From Gaiellasilicea sp038324115 (GTDB lineage Bacteria > Actinomycetota > Thermoleophilia > Gaiellales > Gaiellaceae): DNA of 37,681 nt. Below the pieces are notes generated by a model. The model was not told where the DNA came from. It did not search any database and worked only from the letters and a program-made list of their open reading frames with translations. The position numbers and the translations under genes are program-made. Of the stretch, positions 31,522 through 37,681 are shown piece after piece (the first letter of the stretch is position 1; every line of letters starts with the position of its first letter). Location of the stretch: positions 1 to 37,681 of the forward strand of contig JBBQHQ010000007.1 of the NCBI GenBank assembly GCA_038324115.1. Reading direction: 5' to 3'.

Positions 31522-34304
31522 GGGCTCTCTACCGTCCCGACGGGCGGACCGCCGACGAGATCCTCCGCCAGCTGGCCGGCTTCGCCGACGACACACAGGC
31601 GCCGGGTGAGCTCGCCGCCGGAACCTGGGCCGACTTGCTCTTCTCGGGCGGCGGGCTGCGCGATCCCAGCGAGGCGTCGCAGTCGCTCCTGCTCGCCCTC
31701 GCCCGCCTGCACGCGGGGCTCGTCGGCCGCTTCGACGAGCTGCCGGCCGAGGCGCGGGACTGGTACGTGCAGCAGCAGCTCGGGATCCGCCGCCTCCGGC
31801 CCGTCGCAGACCGGGTCGTCCTCGTCGTCGAGGGTGACCCCCGCCGGCTGCCGGCAACGTTGCCGAAGGGGGCCGTCGTCAAGGCCGGCAAGGGAGCGCG
31901 GGGAGACAGGCTCTACGAGACGACGGACGCGCTCACCGTGCTCGGCGCCCGGGTGCTGGGCGCGCACGCCGAGCGCGTGCTGGTGGGCGGTGACGTGGCG
32001 GTGCGCCGCTCGGGCGAGGCAGCGTCGGCACCCGAGGAGCCGTACGAGCCGTTCGGGGCGCCAACTGACTCCGTCGGGGAGCACGAGCTCTACATCGCCT
32101 CGGAGGACCTCAGGGCCGCCGGCGGCGCGACCGCGACGCTCGTCTTCGGGTCGGCGCGCTTCGCGGACACGGCCCTCACGCCCGCCGACGTCCAGGCCTT
32201 CCTCGGCTCGCTCGTCTGGGAGGCGTCGACTCCGGCCGGCTACGTCACCGCCTCGGGGGCGGCGGTCGCGCTCGGGACGGGGGTCAGGGTGACGGTGGGT
32301 CTCCCTTCGGGCACGGGCCCCTTCCCCCTCGGCGGGCACGAGCGGACGCACGTGCGGGCGCGCTTCCCCCACGACGAGGCGGCCGGCTTCGCGCGCGATC
32401 GCGGCTTCGCGTTCCGCTTCGAGACGCTGACCTTGACCGTCTCGGCCACCGCCGCGCTCCCCGAGGCCGCGTTCGCCAACGAGGGTGTGCTCGACCTGAC
32501 GAAGGAGTTCGAGCCCTTCGGCCCGGCGCCCCGCCGCAACGACGCCTTCTACCTCCGCTCGGACGAGGTGCTGGGGAAGAACCTCGCGTCGCTCTCGGTG
32601 GTGCTGGAAGGGGAGGGCACGACCGTGGTCGTCCGAAACTCGCCCGACGCGATCCCGGTCGCTCGTACCGACGGGACGATCGCGGCCACCGCGCTGACCG
32701 GCCGCGTCGTCTGGGAGCGCCGTGCGGCGAGCGGCTGGACCGAGCTGGCCTCGACGCTCCGGCTCATGTCGGCTCCGCTGACGGTGCCCGGGGGCGTTCC
32801 GGTCTCAGCGGTCAGCGAGGTGGGGGGCGTCCCGGGTCGGTTCATCCGGGCGCGGCTCCGGGCGGGCGACTTCGGCTGGGACGGATTCGAGCTCCGCCTG
32901 CTCCACAACGCGACGGTCCTCTCGAAGATCGCGGCCGGCATCTCGAACGCGGATGCGGGGACGATCGCCGCCGCCACCCGGCCGGTCGCCCCTGTGCTGA
33001 CCTCGGCCCGCCTCACCTACACGACGATCGCCCGCTCGAGCCGCGACGCCGGCGGGCCTCTCCTCCTCGCCCGGAACGGGCTGGAGGCTCCGCGCGAGGT
33101 GGGTCTCGGCCCGCTCGTGGCGCCGTTCGTCGAGGAAGAGGCGGCGGGCACGCTGACGATCGGCCTCGAGGGCGTGCCTGAGGGAGAGCTCGTGGCGCTC
33201 TACCTCGACGTCGCCGAGGCGGCGGGCTGCACGGCTCCGCCCGAGGACGCGTCGTTCGCCTGGGAGTACCTCGGTCCGGGCGGCACCTGGAAGCAGCTCG
33301 AGGCCGTGGACGGCACGCTCGGGCTCCGGATGAGCGGGATCCTCCGCTTCGCCGCCCCGATCGACTGGGCGCCGGGAGCCGCCGACGTGGCCGAGGGATC
33401 GGGGCGCTGGCTGCGCGCAGTCTCGAGCGCCCCCGAGATCGCGGGCCGCATCCGCGGGATCCGCACGGACGCCGTCGAGGCGCGCTACCGGTTCCCGGAG
33501 GGGGCCGAGGTGGACGACGTGACGCCCGCTGCGAGACTCGAGCCCGGTGCGGCGGCGAAGCTCCGGGTTGCGGTCCCGGGGGTCAAGTCGGTCGTCAACC
33601 CGCTGCCCTCGTTCGGCGGACGGGGGCCCGAGCCAACCCGAGCCTTCTTCGCCCGCTCCTCGGCGCTCCTCCGCCACCGCAACCGGGTGATCACGCTCTG
33701 GGACGCCGAGGAGCTCGTCCGCTCGGGCTTCCCGGAGGTCGCCCTCTGCCGGGGGCTGCCGCACCATTCCCGCTCGTCCGACTGCGCACCGGGCTGGCTC
33801 TCGCTCGTCACCGTCCCCGACGCCGCCGACCGGCTCCCCGTGCCGACGGTGCTCCTCGCAGCGCAGATCGAGTCGTTCCTCCAGGAACGCGGGACGCCGC
33901 ACCTCCGGGTTGCGGTGCTCTGCCCGATCTACGTGGAGGTCTCCGTCTCCGCGACCGTCCACCTGCGCCGTGGGCTCCCTGGCGGCGCGGCGATCCGGGA
34001 GGCCGAGCGGCACCTCCGGGGCTTCCTTCACCCGCTTGGGCTCGCGCCCCCCGGGGCCGAGGCCGATGCCGCCGCCCTGGGCGGCCTCGGCGCCGCGCGG
34101 AGCGAGCGCGCCCGTGAGCTGGGCCGGCCCCTCTACCGCTCGGAGGTCGTCAAGGCGCTCGAGGATCATCCGGCGGTCGACTTCGTCACGAGCGTGGACT
34201 TCGGCGGCGCGCTCGCCGGGCTGGAGCGGGTCGACGTCGATGCGTGCCGCGGAGCCGTCGCCTCGGGGCTCGTGCACGTGCTCAGACCGGTGACGTCGCT
34301 GTGA
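31518..34304 (+). CDS. Large baseplate J-like wedge protein (Pvc11/Afp11 type)
   Basis: A 928-residue wedge subunit. The N-terminal 120 residues include DWYVQQQLGIRRLRPVADRVV and a beta domain. The middle (about 130-600) is beta-rich, and the C-terminal third has the baseplate-J core (PGVKSVVNPLPSFGGRGPE, RHRNRVITLWDAEELVRSGFPEV, PIYVEVSVSATVHLRRG). This is longer than phage gpJ (about 300) and agrees with the wedge proteins of PVC/Afp. It overlaps both neighbours by four bases. No catalytic motif was noted. Confidence 0.9.
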   Translation: MRALYRPDGRTADEILRQLAGFADDTQAPGELAAGTWADLLFSGGGLRDPSEASQSLLLALARLHAGLVGRFDELPAEARDWYVQQQLGIRRLRPVADRVVLVVEGDPRRLPATLPKGAVVKAGKGARGDRLYETTDALTVLGARVLGAHAERVLVGGDVAVRRSGEAASAPEEPYEPFGAPTDSVGEHELYIASEDLRAAGGATATLVFGSARFADTALTPADVQAFLGSLVWEASTPAGYVTASGAAVALGTGVRVTVGLPSGTGPFPLGGHERTHVRARFPHDEAAGFARDRGFAFRFETLTLTVSATAALPEAAFANEGVLDLTKEFEPFGPAPRRNDAFYLRSDEVLGKNLASLSVVLEGEGTTVVVRNSPDAIPVARTDGTIAATALTGRVVWERRAASGWTELASTLRLMSAPLTVPGGVPVSAVSEVGGVPGRFIRARLRAGDFGWDGFELRLLHNATVLSKIAAGISNADAGTIAAATRPVAPVLTSARLTYTTIARSSRDAGGPLLLARNGLEAPREVGLGPLVAPFVEEEAAGTLTIGLEGVPEGELVALYLDVAEAAGCTAPPEDASFAWEYLGPGGTWKQLEAVDGTLGLRMSGILRFAAPIDWAPGAADVAEGSGRWLRAVSSAPEIAGRIRGIRTDAVEARYRFPEGAEVDDVTPAARLEPGAAAKLRVAVPGVKSVVNPLPSFGGRGPEPTRAFFARSSALLRHRNRVITLWDAEELVRSGFPEVALCRGLPHHSRSSDCAPGWLSLVTVPDAADRLPVPTVLLAAQIESFLQERGTPHLRVAVLCPIYVEVSVSATVHLRRGLPGGAAIREAERHLRGFLHPLGLAPPGAEADAAALGGLGAARSERARELGRPLYRSEVVKALEDHPAVDFVTSVDFGGALAGLERVDVDACRGAVASGLVHVLRPVTSL

Positions 34305-35932
34305 GCCCCGTTCCCGACACGATCCAGCTCACCGACACCTCGACGGGCTTCGAAGAGCTGCTCAGGAGCGCCCTGACGACAGTCCAGGAGCAGGCCGGCC
34401 GGGCGGCCACGTCGCTCGACCCCGGAGGGGCGTGGACCGACCACAACACCCACGATCCCGGGATCACCCTCCTCGAGGCCGCCCTCTGGGCGCTCGCCGA
34501 CCTCCACTTCCGCACGGACGACCGCCGCTGGGAGGCCTGGCCCGCGGAGGCGGCCGTGCAGTGGCGCGGCGCCGTGCTGCCGGACTCGGCCCGGGCCGCG
34601 CTGGAGTCGGCCCTCGAGACGCAGCGGAGCGCGATCCTCGCCGCGATCGCCTCGAGCCCGTCCAGGACGCGGGCGGTCACCGCGGTCCGGGCGGCGACCG
34701 GGCTCGACGCACGCGCGGCCGCGGGAGCGATCCGCCTCGTGCGCGAGCCCCACGTCCTCCGGCTCGCGCTCGACCGCGCCGACGCGGTCGCAGCGGCGCT
34801 GGAGGGGAGCGCCGACCCCGACGCGGCGCTCGCCGCCGCGCTGGACGGGGCCGAGTTGTGGCCGGAAGAGATCGCCGACCTCGTCGTCCGCGCGAGGCGC
34901 CGCGCGCTCGTGAGGCGCCTGCGCGAGCGGCCGGACCAGATCCGCGCGGCCGTCGACGCCGTCCGGGGGGCGGCCGATCCGGCGAGCGCGGTCGCCGCGG
35001 CCCTCGCCGCCCTCGGCTTCGACAGGACGGCTCTCTCGGTCGTTCCCTGCCCGCCGGTGCCCGCCGAGACGTGGGAGCGGGAGCCGGGCGGGGAGACGAC
35101 CCTGTGGCCGCCGCATCCGCTTCAGGTCCGCACCTGCGAGCCCGTCACGGCGGGCGACTACGTCCGGCTCTTCCAGAGCGACGCCGAGGTGGCCCGCGCG
35201 TGGCTCGTGCCGGGGCTCGCGGTCGGACGCCGGTGGAACGGGACGGCGCAGACGACCGCTCGGCCCTACCGGGTGGGCGCGCTCACGATCGTCGTCGAGC
35301 CCGTTGCGAGCGAGCCCCCGTCCACATTCCTCCGGTCCCTCCTCCGTCGGGTGCTCGGGCGGGCGGAGGTCGATGCGGCCGGCGGTCTCGTCGATCACCG
35401 GGCGACCGTCGGAGCAGCATCGCCGCGGCGCCTGCTCGGGGACGAGCTCTGCGTCGCGCGCGTCGTGACCGTCCCCGTCGAGGTCGAAGCGACGCTCGAG
35501 ATCGAGCCGAGCGGGAGCGAGGCCGTCATTCGCGCCGAGGCCGGGGCGCGTCTGGGAGCTTTCCTCTCGGCTGCGCGCCTGCTGCCGCCGGACCTCGCTC
35601 CGGCGCCGCCGATCGTCCGGCGACTTGTCTGTCCAGACGAGTTGGAAGGCCCGCTCCCGCCCCCGGCCGCGCTGGCGGAGTTCCTGGCGGACCCGGACGG
35701 CGTCGAGCGCGAGTCGGGTTGGCGGCCGGGCGAGCCGATCCGCGTTACCGAGGTCGCCCAGCTCCTCCAGGCGATTCCCGGGGTGGCGGGCGTCGAGCTG
35801 CTCGGCGTTCGCAAGGTGGGCACCGGCCCTTGGCAGCGCGACCAGGTCGAGCTCGAGCGCTTCTCCGTGCCGCGGCTCGCGGACACCTGTCTCTGCGTCG
35901 CGGTCGTGCAGCGGAGGGAGTGTGGTGACTGA
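34301..35932 (+). CDS. Second baseplate wedge protein (Pvc12/Afp12 type)
   Basis: A 543-residue protein starting at GTG 34301. The N-terminal hallmark DPGGAWTDHNTHDPGITLLEAALWALADLHFRTDDR is the conserved opening of the second CIS wedge subunit (quoted here as segments TDHNTHDPGITLLE and ALADLHFRTDD, residues about 47-78). A long Ala/Arg/Asp-rich helical region (about 95-245) follows, then baseplate-J-like strands (RVVTVPVEVEATLEIEP). The helical insertion is unusually rich in Ala and may form a coiled region; that is an impression. It overlaps the tail protein I gene by eight bases. Confidence 0.88.
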   Translation: MSPVPDTIQLTDTSTGFEELLRSALTTVQEQAGRAATSLDPGGAWTDHNTHDPGITLLEAALWALADLHFRTDDRRWEAWPAEAAVQWRGAVLPDSARAALESALETQRSAILAAIASSPSRTRAVTAVRAATGLDARAAAGAIRLVREPHVLRLALDRADAVAAALEGSADPDAALAAALDGAELWPEEIADLVVRARRRALVRRLRERPDQIRAAVDAVRGAADPASAVAAALAALGFDRTALSVVPCPPVPAETWEREPGGETTLWPPHPLQVRTCEPVTAGDYVRLFQSDAEVARAWLVPGLAVGRRWNGTAQTTARPYRVGALTIVVEPVASEPPSTFLRSLLRRVLGRAEVDAAGGLVDHRATVGAASPRRLLGDELCVARVVTVPVEVEATLEIEPSGSEAVIRAEAGARLGAFLSAARLLPPDLAPAPPIVRRLVCPDELEGPLPPPAALAEFLADPDGVERESGWRPGEPIRVTEVAQLLQAIPGVAGVELLGVRKVGTGPWQRDQVELERFSVPRLADTCLCVAVVQRRECGD

Positions 35933-36758
35933 GAGCCCGCTCTACCGTCCGATCGCCGAGCATCTCCCTGCCGTCTACCAGGAGGACATCCAGTCCTGGG
36001 ACGAGCTGACGGGCTACCTCTCGCTCGTCGATGCGCTCTACCGGGCCTACGTCGCTCAGCTCGAGGACGTGACCACCTGGCTTTCGCCTGCGGCCGCGAG
36101 CGTCCAGCCGCCGGGGCTCGACGCCGCCGGCGCCGGGGCAGGGCGCGAGCTCGCGCTGCTGGAGGAGCTCGCCTCGTGGTTCGGGTTCGCGCTTCCCGGC
36201 TCCTGGCTGGCGGCCGACGACGAGGCGTCGCTCGACGCGCTCCGCGCGAAGGGGCGTGCGTTCGCGCTCCGGGCCGCCCGGCTCTTCCGCCGGCGGGGCA
36301 CGCCGCAGGGCTTCGTCGACTGGTTCAGCTTCGCGTTCGACCTCGACACCCCGGCCGTGCGGCCCGTCCTCCTCGAGCACTTCAAGTACCGGTCTGCCTC
36401 GGACACCTACGGCACGGCGCCACCCGACCCGGACGATCCCGACCCGAGTGCCCTGCGGGTGACGCTCCTCGTCCCGCGCACGGCCGCCTTCGACGACTAT
36501 CGGCGCCGGCGGGAGGCAGCCGAGTTCGTCCGAGACTGGCTGCCCGCTCATCTCCTGGGCACGCTCTGCTGGGTCGATCCCGAGGTCGACTGGCAGCCCA
36601 CGGACGCCGTCCAGATGCGCGCCGTGCTCGAGGAGTTGGCCGGCTACACGCCGGAGGAGGACGGGATCCACCTCCGCGGCGAGACCGTCGATCCGATTCC
36701 GCCCAACCGTCTCGGCCAGGGCCGGCTGCCCGGCACCGGCGTTCGTCCCGAGGAGTGA
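35925..36758 (+). CDS. Phage tail protein I-like baseplate protein
   Basis: A 277-residue protein that joins wedge to fibre. Recognisable parts: YRPIAEHLPAVYQED at the start, LSLVDALYRAYVAQLEDV, LELASWFGF-type helix (ELASWFGFALPGSW), RLFRRRGTPQGFVDWFSFAF, and a C-terminal domain with EFVRDWLPAHLLG. It matches gpI-like proteins of contractile systems. Two GTG codons (35922, 35925) could start it, and both overlap the preceding stop region. A GAGAAGGAGG sequence after its end serves the next gene. Confidence 0.9.
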   Translation: MTESPLYRPIAEHLPAVYQEDIQSWDELTGYLSLVDALYRAYVAQLEDVTTWLSPAAASVQPPGLDAAGAGAGRELALLEELASWFGFALPGSWLAADDEASLDALRAKGRAFALRAARLFRRRGTPQGFVDWFSFAFDLDTPAVRPVLLEHFKYRSASDTYGTAPPDPDDPDPSALRVTLLVPRTAAFDDYRRRREAAEFVRDWLPAHLLGTLCWVDPEVDWQPTDAVQMRAVLEELAGYTPEEDGIHLRGETVDPIPPNRLGQGRLPGTGVRPEE

Positions 36759-36773
36759 GAAGGAGGCCCGACC

Positions 36774-37681
36774 GTGCACGCATGGCAGTTCCGCTATCCG
36801 GAGTTCAAGGAAGGTCAGGTGCTGAGTCACAACGACCTCAACCTCCTCCGCGACTTCCTCTACAGCCGCTCGACGGCCCACGCCCGCCTCTTCTTCGGCT
36901 TCGGCGTCGCCTGCGGCCTGTCCGGCTCCGTCGACGGCGGGACGGTGCGGATCTCGCCCGGCTTCGCCTACGCGCAGGGAGGGCGGGAGCTCGTGCTCGA
37001 GACCGAGTCGACCAGGGCCGCCTCGTCGCTCGCGGGCTCGACGCTCGTCTCCTACACCGGGGTCACCGGCAGCGACGGCTACACCCCGATCCTCCGGGCC
37101 ACGGACGTCGTCGAGGCCGCCGGCGGCGAGTGCGACGAGGACGGCTGTGCCACCCACACCGAGATCCACACCCTGGCGACCGAGATCGTCTGGGCCCGCG
37201 GCAAGCTCGACCTCACGGGGGCAGCGGCTCATGCCATCTTCGCCCTGGCCGCGCTGCCCACGACGGTCTCGTCGGCCGACTTCAACACGCGCAAGAACTT
37301 GCTCGCGGGGTACCTGACGGGGAGCCTCGACGCGGCGACCCTCGACATCCTCCGGGGCTACTCGCTCGAGTCGGCGGGGACCGCGGCGGGCCGGAACCTG
37401 ATCCGGATCGGGATCGCGAACGAGGTGCTCTACACCGCGTGGGCCTACTTCCGCTGCCAGGAGCAGTTGACGCTCTCGTGTCTCGGAGTCGCGGCCGGGG
37501 ATCCGCTCGCCGCGGGTCGGCCAGGCGTCGCCCTCGGCTGGCTGCACCAGGTCGGGACCGCCTGGACGTGGGACGCCGCGTACCGGCACCAGTTCCAGCT
37601 TTCCCGCGCCCTCTACGTCGCCGTCAACGGCGGTGCCGCAAACCTCTGCGACCGCTTCCTCGACCACATCCGGGTGATCCT
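36774..37681 (+). CDS. Fibre/collar-like protein of the injection system (cut by window end)
   Basis: From GTG 36774, with GAAGGAGG eight bases upstream, the frame stays open to the last base, about 302 residues visible. The N-terminus (YPEFKEGQVLSHNDLN, RLFFGFGVACGLSGSV, GTVRISPGFAYAQGGREL) resembles the adaptor domains found on tail-fibre or collar proteins of phages and contractile systems, where a fibre is hooked onto the baseplate. A Cys-containing insert (GGECDEDGCATH, about residues 120-131) and later Cys residues (RCQEQ, LSCLG) suggest a metal site or disulphide. The remainder is helical and unrecognised. Given its place after tail protein I, fibre or tape-associated functions are the best guesses. 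Confidence 0.75.
   Translation, partial: MHAWQFRYPEFKEGQVLSHNDLNLLRDFLYSRSTAHARLFFGFGVACGLSGSVDGGTVRISPGFAYAQGGRELVLETESTRAASSLAGSTLVSYTGVTGSDGYTPILRATDVVEAAGGECDEDGCATHTEIHTLATEIVWARGKLDLTGAAAHAIFALAALPTTVSSADFNTRKNLLAGYLTGSLDAATLDILRGYSLESAGTAAGRNLIRIGIANEVLYTAWAYFRCQEQLTLSCLGVAAGDPLAAGRPGVALGWLHQVGTAWTWDAAYRHQFQLSRALYVAVNGGAANLCDRFLDHIRVI

Noticed and set aside
23177..37681. Prophage or type VI secretion system
   Set aside because: No capsid, portal, terminase, integrase or lysis genes, and no TssJ/L/M or ClpV genes. DUF4255 plus two wedge proteins and a LysM adaptor point to an eCIS instead.
1..37681. tRNA, rRNA, riboswitch, CRISPR array or IS element
   Set aside because: None was visible; all gaps are short, and no transposase-like frame, inverted-repeat pair or spaced repeat array was found.

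Overview
The window is very GC-rich bacterial DNA with dense, often overlapping genes, many GTG starts and long open frames on the non-coding strand. Gene content (a DevS-like GAF kinase, tandem universal stress proteins, a CtpF-like ATPase) and codon bias point to an actinobacterium. A soil lineage such as Thermoleophilia is my guess, not something the sequence proves. No rRNA, tRNA, CRISPR array, insertion sequence or replication origin was seen, and no gap between genes exceeds about 300 bases.

Region 1 (1-9556) is housekeeping and signalling. It holds a large c-di-GMP enzyme (GAF-GGDEF-GAF-GAF-HD-GYP, cut by the window start), a 2-hydroxyacid dehydrogenase, a succinate-semialdehyde-type aldehyde dehydrogenase, a GH13 alpha-glucosidase, UppP, a hybrid PAS histidine kinase and the 3' stump of an alpha/beta hydrolase.

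Region 2 (9600-22265) looks like a DosR-type dormancy/hypoxia island. It has four universal stress proteins, a P2-type cation ATPase, a P1B-type metal ATPase, a cupin, a membrane-anchored copper nitrite reductase with all copper ligands visible, and a two-component pair. The sensor of that pair keeps the positions that match the haem ligand His and distal Tyr of mycobacterial DevS. A shared motif (GMTCCGTAGYTC) lies 60-125 bp upstream of usp genes and of the cupin-nirK pair, which suggests one regulon. Between these genes lies a decayed phosphoketolase-acetate kinase locus (xfp N-terminus joined to ackA C-terminus).

Region 3 (22422-37681, open at the right end) is a contractile injection system (phage-tail-like, eCIS) operon. 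In order it encodes an atypical NarL-type regulator, a receiver-like protein without a phospho-acceptor, a DUF4255 tube terminator, an unknown beta-rich protein, a very large sheath, two tube proteins, a small DUF5908-like protein, a LysM baseplate protein, a VgrG-like spike, a PAAR tip, gp25, two baseplate-J-type wedge proteins, a tail protein I and a fibre/collar-like protein. Most start codons overlap the preceding stop. The AAA+ ATPase, the tape measure and any toxin cargo are not in the window and should lie to the right. The injection particle and its two unusual receiver proteins beside a gas/redox-sensing regulon are the most interesting combination here.
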